From Pseudo-nitzschia pungens (lineage: Eukaryota > Bacillariophyta > Bacillariophyceae > Bacillariales > Bacillariaceae): 64,000 bases of DNA. Of this stretch, positions 20,799 to 33,477 are shown piece after piece. Location: positions 6,316,501 to 6,380,500 of the forward strand of contig CM074760.1 in NCBI GenBank assembly GCA_037355855.1. Direction: 5' to 3'. Under the pieces are notes generated by a model. That model was not told where the DNA came from. It saw only the letters and a program-made list of their open reading frames with translations, and did not search any database. The number at the start of each line of letters is the position of its first letter. Position 1 is the stretch's first letter. Position numbers and translations under genes: made by a program.

Positions 20799-22636
20799 GC
20801 ACTTTGCGTCAACCCTAAGTTGAATATAGACAGTCGGAGAGACCAATTTTGTTTCTGGCGAGACAATTTCATGCAAGATATTGCAAGGCATAGTCCTCTT
20901 AATTTAGACAGCAAATAAATACTATCTCACTGAAACGGCCACGATCTTTTTTTTCTTCATTATTTTCAACAAGTTGACGAGCGTATCGATACGGTAAGAA
21001 GTGCTGAAAAGATCCCTTACTTCGCTTTCCACTCAAATCACTGGTGCATCTTTTGTGACATTCGAGTGCAAAAGTGGCATGTGGACAACATTGGACACCT
21101 GGTGATAGTTTACAGAATTGTCATAGTTCGTCAATGGGTTCATTGTTGCATCGTGCCCAGGACTTCCCCGAGTACATGTCCTGCAGTTCGACCGGTGCTT
21201 GCGGCTCTATCAGTTTGTACCATCGCATTTTTCTGTCCAACAGTGGCTCTCTCCATTCGCTTTTAAAATGAATTTCTTATGACACCAATTTTGAATATGT
21301 TTTTGTTCCTTCAATTTTGGATCACAAAATGAATTATGGTTTAGGAGCTGAATCTGGATTTGAAGAACTTGTTAGATTTGAATGATACTATTAGTAAAGT
21401 GATATATCATCTATTCCAGCACAGATATCCACCCTGCTACTGTGGTGCTTTCCTATGGTGCTACTATGGGGGATGCTCAATAGTAGAATATTGGATCCCC
21501 AAGAAGGGATCTATGATCTGTGTTGGTGAAGCTCAATACCCTAGCTCGTAGTACCAGTCTACAGGATGCTTAGCAGGATACTTAGCAGGATGCTATACAC
21601 CTCCTATTGATAGAGAAGAGTGAGAGCTTTCTAACAACCATTATCTGTTGCTATTGGATCCATACTTTAGGAACTAGGATTGCACAAAAATAATAAATCG
21701 TGGTGGACACCGTTTTATGTTGTTTACCCGACCATAGTATCGTATGTTACATTAAAGGCTTAACTACCGGAACAGAATCATCACAACGCACAAGAACGTT
21801 TTGTTTCTTACCTACAAATTCGTACGACGTTTGCTACGAGTAAACCTTAAAATTACGTTTGCATGCAATCCTCAAAGCTTTGGGTGAAGAGGGAAATGTA
21901 AATATTCTACGTACTCGTACGAGTACTTCGTTAAAAAATTCGTATGGATAAGGTAACCTTACCGTAAGGTTACTCGTAAGGTTACTAGTAGGTAACCTTA
22001 CTTCGTACTTCGTAGAAAAGAAATTACAGGTGCAAAAAAAATAATCATTCTGTGGTAAGATGTAATACGGTATGAACAGTGTTCTATGAAAAGATTGAAC
22101 TTCCCGTGCGATCTACTATCGGAATGTAATACTTATGATGTAAGGAGTGGTCTAAATACTTTTTCAATACTGCCTCAATAAAAGAACTTTCTTTTTCCAT
22201 ATTAGACGTCCGTTGTTTTCGATTGCTCTTCAACGCCCTAAACAAAATTTCGCCGAAAGTATAGACATCAATACTTGACGTACTACTAATTTCGCTCTTC
22301 TCTAAGATATGATAGCACTGACCCGTTGCGCCAATTTGAGTGCATGCGTTTTCTTGCGCGAAAGCACAACAAAGCGCACGGAACAAGGTCGTGGCAATAA
22401 TTATTATTCGTTAGCGTATATTTTTTTTTATTCGAACGAACGGACCGTTTCTCAACGCTCTATCAAATGCCTCGCTTATCGCTAACAAGAAAATTCGCTC
22501 ACAAAGTTTTGATCAATAATAAATTTGTATCCTTCAGCTGTTTGCCTTGGGTGTTCGAAAGGTTCACAAATCCGAAGAAAAAACATTCTCACCACTTGAA
22601 CAAAAAAGTGGAGAGCGCGGAACAAACGAAACCAAA
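20799..22636. other. 1.8-kb intergenic region
   Basis: No convincing gene. It holds a three-copy 12-bp direct repeat (AGGATGCTTAGC-like) at about 21561-21597, a dense cluster of GTAACCTTAC/GTAAGGTTAC words at 21900-22015, and a short minus-strand frame at 22084-22386 with faint kinase-like spacing (see findings). Confidence 0.55.
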
Positions 22637-25600
22637 ATGAAACTCTGTGCTGTCGGCACGCTTGCTTTTCAAGCGCTCCTTCTTGGAGCGTTACCTTGGG
22701 TCACCCATGGTGGCGGTGAAGAAAGTACGTTTTGGAAGGACTACATGGAGACTGTAGACTCTTTCCCAAGTGCGGAACCTACACCCGGTCCTACACCCAG
22801 TCCTACTCCTCCTCCATCACCTCCTCCATCACCTCCTCCCACTCCACCACCATCTCCGCCACCATCACCTCCACCAACACCTGGACCTTCGCCTCCTCCC
22901 ACCCCTGGACCTTCGCCTCCTCCTACCCCGCCACCATCTCCGCCACCATCTCCTCCCCCAACGCCTGGACCTTCGCCTCCTCCTACCCCGCCACCATCTC
23001 CGCCACCATCTCCTCCCCCAACGCCTGGACCTTCGCCTCCTCCTACCCCGCCACCATCTCCGCCACCATCTCCTCCCCCAACGCCTGGACCTTCGCCTCC
23101 TCCCACCCCGCCACCATCTCCTCCACCATCACCTTCTCCAACGCCTGGACCTTCGCCTCCTCCTTCGCCAGGACCTACACCTGAACCCTCTCCTGCGCCC
23201 TCCGATCCACCAACTGGAGTTTGTGATCTTGAAGGTATCTTCTCTTGTAGTTCTGTCGTCGATGGTGTTGAAGTTGACTGTAGTGAAATCGAAGTAGAGC
23301 CGCAACCTCTTTGCTTCTGCCCCGATTGTGTCCGAGATATGAAATTCAAGTACACTGGAATGGAATGTTCTGCGAGTCAGGCTCAGTCCGGAAAATGCGT
23401 CCAAACAGGTCCCAATCCTTTCATTGCTGGGTACAGAGTCACGGATGCCATGGATCCAACGTTGGTTCTTGCAACTGGTCAAGCACAGCAAGGAGAGACT
23501 ATCACAGTCGACGCGGGTACAGGATGTATTCCGGAGACTCTTGCTGTCACCATTTCTTCCCAAACAGGCGAAGTATCACAGACTTTCACTGTTGATGCAC
23601 AGTGCGATGGTGGACGAGGACTGATTTTGAAAGAAGACTACGGTGCTTTCGAATCCACTGGATACAGTTGCGATCCAACTGATGTTCACAATTGCGACCA
23701 GGTTGTTGAGTACTCATTGAGTGTTTGCAACGTAGGTTCGACAGATGAGACTGTTTATTCCTTCTCCATCTCAACGAAGGAAGAAGTGTCGGGTGAATTG
23801 ACCATTGAAGATCTTCTTGCAGGTGTTGATCCCGACCTCCTAATGCTCTCTCCTGGCGATTGTTACAACACCACAGAACCTGATGTGGTCGATAGATGCG
23901 TGGAATCGAAGTATTGTACTGAAATTACAGCAAATGCTTCCAACCCAGTCACCGGATTGCCCACACCTTGCGAGCACGAGGAAAAAATTGAATTCGGCTG
24001 GGAACCTCTTGACACCCCCCCACCAACCCCTGAGCCAAGGTACGTCTTCAAATTTCGAATGTAATCGAATTTTTTTTTCTGTTGGTTTTGAAAACTCATT
24101 TAATTTTTTTTCATTATAGCCCCATGCCAAGCCCTCCCCCATCCCCAGCTCCTACATCAGAGTGTATCATTGGTATTGAGTTGTCAGGGTGCCCTAAACC
24201 CATCACCACACTTGATAACAACTGCGAAGGACGACCTCAAACCATTACCTTCAAGTATCTCGGTGGAGGCTGTGGTCAGTCGCAGAACTTTCAATCTCGT
24301 CAGAAGTTTTTATGTACCGATGGACCAGTACCTCCTCCAACCACTGAGGGAACTATCAGCTACATCGAAGCCTATCCTAAGGGTGGTGGTGATATTTACT
24401 TTAGTGGAGATGTTGCAGTCGGTGGTCTCTTCACTCTGAATGAATCCAAGGAATTCGACAAGCTTTCTGCTGATATGACTATCGATATGTACTCAGGCGT
24501 CGGAGGCTCACTTCTGCAGTCTATTAACGTCCACTTGTCTTGTTCGCAAGCATTGTTCCTCTTTGACAAATTCGGAGCGGCTCAGGTTGTCCAATGGGTT
24601 GAAACTGATGGACGCGTAGTTGCAGCAGTTGCACAGGGTGTCTCTACGGAATTCATTGAGGTTAAAGTGGAACCTAAAGTGGAAACTCCTGTCAGATTGC
24701 TGGAATTGTCGATCCTGACAAACACCAAGGGACGAAGCTATCAACTACAGTTCAAACATCAACGGAATTGTTGTCTCTCCCGGGGAACAACTCGCTCTTG
24801 ACCTTCCTCCTGTTGAAATTGAGATCGATTTGAGTGCCAGAATCACAGTACAACTTTTTCGCAACGATTGTCGGAGAGACCTTGGACGGTGGGTTCCCTT
24901 GCAATGGTAATGACTTCCACGAATGTACTGTTGGATTCAACCTCGGCCCCGTCCTTCCAACTCCACCACCAACCCTCAAACCAACCTTGACTGCATTCCC
25001 TACTGGGCCAGAAGCAACAACTGCTTGCGACATTGGAGCCGAGATATCTTGTACCGTCACCAAGCCATCGTACCCACTTCTGTCATGTGATGAACTGTCT
25101 GGTTCGGTTAGCACGTCTTGTCCCGCCACTGAAGAACTCTTGGCGGCATTCCTTCTCTACGATGGATCTTTGGGAGACACTGTCTTCATCAACCCCATGT
25201 GTGGCAAGAACGAATTCCCAAGTAAATTTGTTTCTACCGGGGAATATTTTGAGATGAACACACGCGCTAGTGATTTCTGTGAAGGAGCCGTAACTATTAG
25301 TATTTACGACGCTGATCCTCTTCTAGGCGGTAAAGAGCTTGCTTCTGCAGATGCCCAGATTGCTTGCCCTGGACCCTGGACCATTGGAAACACCGTTGCC
25401 CCAGGATTGACGTTGTCACACTTCCTCAGTACCGACGACAATGGATTCTCTTACAACACTAATGTGGCCGAAGCTGAACTCCTCATCGAATACGTTGCGG
25501 TAAATGCTGGTCGATCTTCCCTCACTGTGACCGGTGGACAATACATTGGACTTCCGCCATTCACCGGGGGAGACTTCCCATCTGGTGCAACTGTTGCTCC

Positions 25601-25757
25601 ACGTCTTCAACAGGTCGTTGCCTCTGAAACTCAAACCCTTCAGCTTACTAGTTTGGGGGGAACAGCTTTGGAGTTTGAAATGAAAGTAGATGGTGCCAGC
25701 GCGAATGCATTCGCAATTCCTTGCAGTGACACCTATGAGCTCAGACTCCAACTGTAA
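22637..25757 (+). pseudogene. secreted proline-rich three-module protein, frame broken twice
   Basis: Start ATG 22637 with a signal peptide (FQALLLGALPWVTHG). Residues ~50-190 are a (P/S/T/G) repeat built of PPPSPPP and PTPGPSPPP blocks, reminiscent of extracellular matrix or frustule proteins. Exon 1 (22637..24039) and exon 2 (from 24120) flank an 80-bp intron. Three related modules follow, each opening with a Cys-rich C.I...I.C segment (C..EGIFSC, C.IGIELSGC, CDIGAEISC) and ending in a beta-rich part. Module 2 reads in three frames: the frame changes near 24729-24731 (a GGG run) and near 24855-24859 (a T5 run). The middle-frame peptide (YSSNINGIVVSPGEQL) matches module 1 (YSFSIS...LSPGD), so it was coding. 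Two one-base homopolymer insertions explain it, either real decay or assembly error, hence the pseudogene label with low certainty. Confidence 0.6.
22921..23160 (+). repeat. 60-bp minisatellite in the proline-rich region
   Basis: Three identical 60-bp units (22921, 22981, 23041) and a fourth variant unit (23101) encode a 20-residue Pro/Ser/Thr/Gly block. Units are in frame, so copy number changes only alter stalk length. The flanks 22800-22920 are degenerate copies. Confidence 0.95.
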
Positions 25758-27338
25758 AGCCTTTTGGAAGAAAAGGATTTCTGACACATCGATGATGATT
25801 GATGTATTAACCGCACCGTCACAAAAAGAGTAACGAGGATGTCAACGAATACGGTTCGGTGTGGCAATATATTAAGATCATTGTGGATCTATATATTCAA
25901 AATATCTGTGCATGCAATGGTTCTTGTGTGAGGGTTTATGCCAAGTTGGTTGAAACTATAGTGTCCTCTCATCGGCAAGCCCGAAGACCAAGTATACCAT
26001 TACAGAAAAAGAACAAAAAAGATTCAATGTAATTAAATGTAACACAATTATTTTCAAGAAACTTTCAAATGTGTACTGTTTGATATCATTTTTGAGTAGC
26101 AATAATAATGTGAGGCGAAGGTTACTTTTTCGTTGTGAAGAAGTAGGCGGAACATATCCGAGTATTACTTAGTCGAAGAAGTTCGTTTGATTGGGTTCGT
26201 TCGATTTTAAGAGACAAAAGCGAGCATTCTCACAAAAAAATCAAACGGTATGAATGAATCCTCGCAATTCTCACCCCGTCCGCCGACAATAATCAGCAGC
26301 ACCACTAGGATCAACAATACAACTATTACGGCAGTACAACGGTACGATTGCGACAAAATGCGATCAAACTCCTCCCCTCCTACTACCGTACTCCTCCTCC
26401 TCCTGCTCCTAGTAGTACTAGCACTACTACTACTAGTACTATTACTACTAGCTACTAGTAGTACTTCTTCCCTACTACTAGTAGTAGTACTAGTAGTAGT
26501 ACGATACTCCGTGACGCTTATCCGGATTTCTCACTGCTAGTACAAATAGTACAAACACTATGTCCTCGTATCTTTTGGGGCAACTATCCTTTTTCCTTCT
26601 TGCTCTCCTTTTTTCTAAGAAACCTTTTGGTTCCAAGGAAAGTATATTTTTTCTTCAGCATAACTTTGTGGTGGTCCCCCCCAGATACCGTACATATCAC
26701 ATACCGGTACAGATTGTTGCTTGTGTCTGCACAACAATTGTGCCGGTACTATCTTCTTCTTCCACTTTATTTTTAAATACTAACTTACCGTAAGAGTACT
26801 ATGTTACTATTCCCTTCAACCACCAAGTCTAGTACAAGTGGTATTCATTTCTACGGGTAGCACCTACCGTATGCGATGCGTGGGAATACTTGTTTTTTGT
26901 ATGTACTAGTAAGAAGAACCGACAGGTACCAAAATACGGAAAATGTTACCGTACATTACCTTCCATCAGACGCAGCAAGTCAGCGTGAGATCCTTTTTTG
27001 TGACAGCGTAATTTACAATAACCTTAAAAAAAATTAGAGAGTTTGGCTCTGCTGTGACCGCGACTTAGCAATACTTGTATCATACGTACATATGTACAGT
27101 ACGCACTGTAGTGTAAACAGATGTTTTGGTGAGCCGGTTTTTTCGCTTGGAACTTCATTTTGACAGTGACTCTTACTTTCAGTCACGAGCAAACATACCT
27201 CGCTTACCCGAGTACTATTTTCTCCGCCATTTATCAGTACGGACGAGGAGTAGGTTTATCTACGAGCACATGGTGCCAGTGTTCCCAAACATACCGTGAA
27301 ACCATCAACAGAGACAATACTAGCACACGCAATTCAAG
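25758..27338. other. 1.6-kb intergenic region with trinucleotide tract
   Basis: No gene is supported. A CTA/CTC-type trinucleotide tract lies at about 26385-26505, and word clusters at 26690-27000 contain TACCGGTA and CCGTA. The last part is the eL24 promoter. Confidence 0.55.
26385..26505. repeat. CTA/CTC-TAG trinucleotide-rich tract
   Basis: The sequence is an imperfect run of CTC, CTA, TAG and GTA triplets that can pair back on itself (CTACTAGTAG). It creates an artificial Leu/Val-rich frame of no coding value. Confidence 0.85.
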
Positions 27339-28026
27339 ATGGTGATCGCAAGTAAGTGGCTGCTGAATTCAACGAATGTAATCGAGAATAACAATGGTTG
27401 AGATGTCGAACGGTGGAGATCTCGGTGCAGACAGTTGAGAATTTGGTGGAGCTCCGGCATGGACAGAAAGATGCCATGGCAGCGCTAATGAAGGTGCTGA
27501 GCGGGAAACACTTTGTTAACGAGTTTTGATCCGACGACCCAGCCCTAACCTTGAGCTTTTCCATCATATTTTTTTCTCGCCGTGTTGCACAGCTGAACTT
27601 TGCGCTCTTTCGGAGTACAGGATTTATCCTGGAAATGGGAAACTCATGATTCGTCGTGACGGAAAGCCTATCTGGCTCGGCACGTCGAAGGCATACAGCT
27701 TGACGATCCAAAGAAAGAAGGCAGCTAAACTTGTCTGGACCCAAGCATGGAGACGTCTTCATAAGAAAGGACTTTCCGAGACTACAACCAAGAAGCGCAC
27801 CCGCCGCACCAACAAGGTTCAACGAGCTGTTGTAGGTGCTTCGTTGGAAGACATCAGAAAGAGAGCTTCAGAAAAGAGCAGTGTCCGATCAGCCGCTCGA
27901 GAATCCGCCTTGAAGGAGTTGAAGGCACGCAAGACTGCCACCAAGAAGAGCGGTGCTAAGGGAGGTGCTAAGGGAGCTCCATTCCAAAAGGTCCCAAAAC
28001 ACATGCCCAACCGAGGAGGACGTTAA
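27339..28026 (+). CDS. RPL24: 60S ribosomal protein eL24
   Basis: Exon 1 (27339..27351) encodes MVIA plus one base; a 241-bp intron (A|GTAAGT ... CACAG|CT) joins exon 2 (27593..28026), giving 148 residues. eL24 sits at the subunit interface of the large ribosomal subunit. After splicing the N-terminus reads TELCALSEYRIYPGNG, the family's zinc-ribbon-like start, though only one of the usual cysteines is evident. Then come LVWTQAWRRLHKKG, KKRTRRTNKVQRAVVGASLEDI and a basic Ala/Lys-rich tail. As in eL22, the intron is very near the start codon. The tail SGAKGGAKGAPFQKVPKHMPNRGGR is longer than in many species. Confidence 0.93.
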
Positions 28027-29295
28027 ATTATTATTTCTTCGATGAAAGTTGACTAATTCCATCTAAAATTTTATTCCCCCAAATAGGTTCACATCTATGC
28101 ATATTTATGAGTCGATTGTGAAAGATTGAGAAGTAGTTGGGTTAGGTCAGGATGTTCCAGAATTCTATTCCCTTCTGTGGTACCTGGCTTGATATATGAC
28201 CTAAAGAGCTCACCTTGACGATTGTCAAAAACACTGTTACGCGTCTGAAACATATACAATGTATTCGTAGTACAATGGACAGCAACAACAACAGCAACAT
28301 TTAGATTGCTAGAGGTCACAAGTTGCGCTTGGAACATGAAAAAAAAACACAAACAATTCATGGTTTGGACCAGAATTCATTCTCTACTACCACCAGCAGC
28401 AGTAATCTCATTTCCTGCTACAGTCAGCACACAAGTAGTAAATCATCATTCTTGCTGCCAAGACATAGTAGTCCTTATTATAATCAACCACCATGACATT
28501 ATATTATACATGTACCGTGTTTGATCTGTCGAACAGCATTCCATTTATCTGTACAGAATTGTTTGGTTCAACATCCCATGACTTACCAGCAGTGTTGCGA
28601 TAACGTGTGGAAATACAACCTGTTGGATTCTAAAGGAAGAAAAAATATACTTTTACTCGTAAGCCTTACCACATATTAGTTATACGTAGTACGAAGTAGT
28701 ACCGTACGTAACAACGATTTTAAACAGACTTATTGGATGGGATGTCTGCGCGGATCCGCGCGATCAACGATGTGTCATCATCATCGGTTTTCTTTCCTTG
28801 AATGGTAACTTACTGGTACCGGTAGGTACGGTACAAGGTGAGGAGTTCTCCGTAACCTTACTCCGTACCGGAACGCACAACTACAACTACCGTAGGCATT
28901 TTACGTACAGTCAAATACATCATCTGTACATACAGTAATACCGAACGAATAAGCCTTACTGGTGCGAGTAAGTTAAGACTTAAGGTTAACCTTACTGTAC
29001 TTTTCTTCTGCTATTGCTCGGAATCGTAAAAGCAGTCAGGGGTCAGTCAGAATGCAGTGCTGTAGCGTTTTTGGAGTTGGGAAGCGTTCGTGTTCCACCT
29101 GTCTTTCTCACGATCTTCCGAAAATAATCATCACCATCGTTCGTTTCGACCCTCACCCATATTCGAATCGCATCGCATCAGCAGGTAAAATTTTCAGTAC
29201 CGTACTCTCGAATCGTTGTACTTGTAGTGAAGCACCTAGTGCACCATAAGCTGGCACTCCACTCTTTCATTTTTAATATTGAGATCGAATTGACC
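28027..29295. other. 1.3-kb intergenic region
   Basis: Holds the eL24 3' end and the ClpP upstream region. Word clusters lie at 28660-29000, with GTAACCTTAC at 28852. No gene is supported. Confidence 0.55.
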
Positions 29296-30240
29296 ATGAT
29301 TTCTCTGAAAGCGTTGGCATCTTTGCTTCTTGTTGCCACCACGGCGTCGGCCTTTCTAACTGGCTCGAGTTGACCGATCGGTATCGACGACGTTGGGTGC
29401 AGGGGTATCTCCTTTCATGATGCCCGACGAACCCGAGAGAGAACCCGCGAAGAAACCACCTCCTCCACGAAGACAACCTCCTTTGCCCACCGTTGCGGGG
29501 GAATCGGGGCAGTTGGATGTCGTTTCTCGACTTTTGAAAGACCGCATTTTGTTGCTGGGGACGGATGTGAACGACGAAATGGCCAATGTACTCGTCGCTC
29601 AGCTCTTGTACCTGGCAAACGAAGACCCCGACAAGGACATCACATTGTACATCAACTCTCCAGGAGGATCGGTTAGTGCAGGATTGGCCATTTATGATAC
29701 CATGCAGTTCATTCCATGCGATGTTCAAACTGTTTGCTTCGGTATGGCTGCCAGTATGGGAGCATTTCTCCTCGGAGCGGGAACGAAGGGCAAGCGAAAG
29801 TCCCTTCCCAATGCACGTATTATGATCCATCAGCCTCTCGGAGGCGCACAAGGACAGGCCGCGGATATTGAAATTCAGTAAGTGCATTGCGTGGTGATTT
29901 CAACTTCATGCAAACAAGCTCAATCGTTAGCCATCCATCCATCCGAACTCCAGTGAGAAACCTCATTGATCGTGCACCTAATCATCGATATTTTTTCCTT
30001 TTGTTCGATTCGATCATTTCATGACACGGCAGGGCGAAAGAAATTCTGTTCACCAAAGCATCTTTGAACCAATTCATGGCTGAATACTGTGACCAACCGG
30101 TAGAAAAGATCGCAGAAGATACTGACCGTGATTTCTTCATGACCCCTTACGAAGCGTTGGACTATGGTTTGATTGACGAGGTGATCCAGACTAAAACCAG
30201 CCACATCCCTCTCCCAGCGATGCCCAGTCTACGAAGTTAA
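29296..30240 (+). CDS. clpP: plastid-targeted ClpP protease subunit, frame break near the N-terminus
   Basis: ClpP is the serine peptidase core of the Clp protease. The ATG at 29296 opens a signal peptide with an ASAF motif ([14 protein letters not shown]), but this frame hits TGA at 29371. The mature domain continues in the next frame from about 29375 ([13 protein letters not shown]). Either a one-base insertion near 29370 or a 34-nt GT-AG segment (29369-29402) removed from RNA would restore the frame. The body carries [12 protein letters not shown], the catalytic Ser in GMAASMGAF, His in [13 protein letters not shown], and after a 155-bp intron (29878..30032) the catalytic Asp in DTDRDFFM. 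It ends PSLRS at 30240. All three catalytic residues are present, so the gene is probably functional. The plastid signal shows this is the nuclear plastid-type form and not the mitochondrial one. Confidence 0.85.
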
Positions 30241-30457
30241 TTAAACTAGAATATATTGATATTCACTTTCGTGAGGCCATACAATAGTACGAAAACTTCA
30301 GCATCTGCATTTAGGACGTCACTGCGGTCCGTGTGTGAGAATCGAGGCGATTCCGACCAGCATGCGGCTATTTCTTCTGAAATCCACGAGTGCGTGACCG
30401 AAAATGTAGTACTAGTCCATTAAATTAGATATTGGAGTCTAATGGGGATATCATGTT

Positions 30458-32572
30458 TTAAGGTGAGGATTCAACCACTTCCATTGGTCCAGCTTCGACT
30501 GATTCCGAAGTGATCTGGCCATCGTCTACTTGCTTCTTTTCGGCTTGCAAGGATCGTCGAGCGTTCCACGTGAGGAGTTTGTTAAGGGCGGACACATACG
30601 CACGAGCGGAGGAAGTCATGATGTCCGTGTCGGAACCCGAACCGGAAAATTTACGGGGTTCCAAATTTCCAGATTGCGAATGGATCGACAGAGAATCATT
30701 TGGACCTCCTTCCTTGGGGGCGATAGTCACTCGTGTCACTGCCATTGCCTGAAAATCGATCAACAAAAGGAAATTAAAACGCGAATGCTATGTGAGAATC
30801 TGCCTTGTAAACAAAAAGCTCTTGCATCCAGATCGTGACTGTGCGAAAAAACTCGAGCCAAAATAGAAACTCACATCAATGCCCTCATTTACAGCAGAAA
30901 GTGCGTAAGTTTCTAAATCAACTGATACACCCATGATCAGATCAATAGCCTTGTAAACAGCATCGACAGGACCAGTTCCTGTGGTCGCAACAAATCTTTC
31001 TATCATGTCTGGACCGATCATTTTTACAGTTGCTGTAGGAACACCAGACATTCCCGTCGTGACCTGAAGACCACTAATCTTCCATAACGAGGTGGGTGTA
31101 TCAGATTGATCCCACACGAGGGATTCGAGTTCCTCGTCTTCTAATCCACCCTTCTTCTTCTCTGCAACCTGCTTGAAACGCTCGAACACTGAATTGAGTT
31201 TGTCCATGTCCAAGTCGTATCCCAATTCCTTCAAACGAGTTCCAACAGCGTTACGGCCTGAGTGCTTTCCGAGTACGATACCTGCTCCAGATTGAGCATC
31301 ACCCCGCATCAGACCGATGCTTTCAGGTGTCATGATCTCGTATGTGCTCTTGTTTTTAATCATACCATCCTGATGAATTCCCGACTCGTGCTGGAAGGCG
31401 TTGACACCAACAATAGCCTTGTGTGGTTGGCATATCATACCAGTGTATTCAGAAACCATTTTTGATGTGGCTGTGATGTGCACTGGGTTGACGGCAGTAT
31501 ACAATTTACCGGAACCTTGACTTCCATCGAAATGAGTTTCTCCCTTGAGAGCCAAAGACATGACGATTTCCTCGAGGGATGCATTCCCTGCTCGTTCGCC
31601 GATACCATTGATGGTACACTCCAACTGACGTGCGCCATTCTTCGCACCAGCCAAAGAGTTGGCAGTAGCCAATCCAAGGTCATTCTGACAATGCGTGCTA
31701 AACACAACTTTGTCGGCTCCCTCGACATTCTTGCGAAGATTTGAAATGAGGTCTCCGAATTCCCAAGGCATGTTCCAGCCAGTGGTGTCGGGGATGTTGA
31801 GAGTGGTGGCACCTACTTTGATAACTTCTGATAGAATCCTGTACAAGAACTCTGGATCCGAACGACCGGCGTCTTCGGGAGAAAATTCGATGTCATCGCA
31901 TCCCAAGCTCTTTGCAAATTTGACTGCGTTTACGGCAATCTCGACAACCTGATCTGGCGTTTTGTTGAGTTTGGTTTCCATGTGAATGGGGCTTGTGGCG
32001 ATGAAGGTATGGATGCGCGGTAATTTTGCTCCTTTGACAGCATCCCATGCTCGTTCAATGTCCTTGGGATTGGCTCTAGACAAACCACAAACGACGGGAA
32101 CGTATCCATCTTCGAATACTTCGTTTCCCACTACATCAGCAATTTGTTTCACAGCGGCAAAGTCGTCGGGCGAGGCGATTGGAAAACCAGCCTCGATAAT
32201 GTCAACACCAAGCTTGGCGAGGTTGCGGGCAATTTCGAGCTTTTCCTGAGAAGTAAGGGTTGCACCTGGGCTTTGCTCTCCGTCTCGAAGAGTGGTGTCA
32301 AAGATTCTAACGTAGTCTGGATCTGGGATTTCTCCTGGAATGTACTTTGGGCGAGATCTACGGGCTTCTGGAGCGCTTTCCGCCGTCGAGTATAGAGATG
32401 AAGTGCTGGTTGCTGCAATCTGATGTTGGATACTTTGTAAGAATTTTGACGGTGAATGCGGCACATGGACCTGTCGCGATTGAGGACGAGCCAGTGGAGA
32501 GAACGCTGCACTCGGTGTCGAGGCGCAGGCTACAAGGAAGGCAGCAAAGGCGCAGGGAGTAGAAATCTTCAT
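30458..32572 (-). CDS. leuA: 2-isopropylmalate synthase, plastid-targeted
   Basis: Exon 1 complement(30875..32572) and exon 2 complement(30458..30748) are split by a 126-bp intron; 662 residues. IPMS condenses acetyl-CoA with 2-ketoisovalerate, the first step of leucine synthesis. The N-terminus [24 protein letters not shown] is a signal peptide with an SAAF plastid motif. The TIM-barrel shows [15 protein letters not shown] (metal and substrate site), [19 protein letters not shown] and the metal-binding [17 protein letters not shown] follows. The C-terminal regulatory (LeuA dimer) domain begins near [13 protein letters not shown] and crosses the intron ([17 protein letters not shown]), which fixes the splice. 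The length fits plant and algal enzymes. Homocitrate or citramalate synthase is less likely, given the barrel-plus-regulatory layout and the match to IPMS motifs. Confidence 0.93.
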
Positions 32573-33477
32573 CGCTTCTAGAAAATCGAGGTTCTAGGCG
32601 GATCGGGTTTGAGTATGGATGTTCGATGCCTATAATGTGGCTTGGTTGTTGACCCGTCTGATCTTGATTTTGGTTTGCAGATGCAGGCAGCGTTGCTTCT
32701 TCCCTTGATTGAACTTTCGACGCACCCTATCAAGTTGCCATGTGTTTCAAAATCCTGCAATAACGTCCTCTCGTTTTTTCTTTCGATTTTGTGGTGGTCG
32801 AACGTTGTTCGGAATAATTTGTGTCGTAGGTTGAATCAATACTTATCATACATATACTCATATATAAAAAAGACGATGTCAGTCTGTCTTCACTTCGAAC
32901 CGTATTCCAAAATGCCTGATTCCCTCATGGCCACACACGATAACAAAGTAAGGAACATTCATAATATATTTTCCTCGGATGCATTGTAACACGAATGCTT
33001 TGAGGTTCAACCATCCTTTCTTTCCACGTGAAGAAAAAAGAGTTCGTTTGTGAACGTCTTTCGCTCTACGGTATTGCAAAGTAACCTTACCGTACGAAGT
33101 ACTTTTTATTACGATGGTGCGTGTTTTGTGAAGAATAAAATGTGTCCCCACGTTTGTGTCCTACGTGAGTTAAGGTTACCGCTGTACCTTCTAGTAAGAT
33201 TACCGTACCAACGTCGAACAAATTTCTTGTCATTCGTTGTTTTTCTTGTGAAACTTGAAAATAAGCCGAACTACCTTTCTCAACTTTAAACTCTCGACCT
33301 ACTCCTGTTTGGCACAACCTTATTCTAGTTGTTGTGCTCAAACAAAGGCATTGACAAAGAATTCGTTGAGCTGCATTTCGAAAGCGGAAAAATCACCGAA
33401 CTGCAAAAGAAATAACGCAACAAGTTCTGAGAACGACAAAATCAAGTACACGTAGTGTAAGACAAAACTGCAACACC
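32573..33477. other. divergent promoter region
   Basis: Lies between the head-to-head IPMS and W2-domain genes. A word cluster occurs at 33060-33210, with GTAACCTTAC at 33081. No gene is supported. Confidence 0.6.

Noticed and set aside
22741..23355. Minus-strand Gly-rich open frame
   Set aside because: It is the mirror of the proline repeat of the secreted protein and has no independent support.
26250..26540. Leu/Val-rich 96-residue frame
   Set aside because: It is produced by the CTA/CTC trinucleotide tract.
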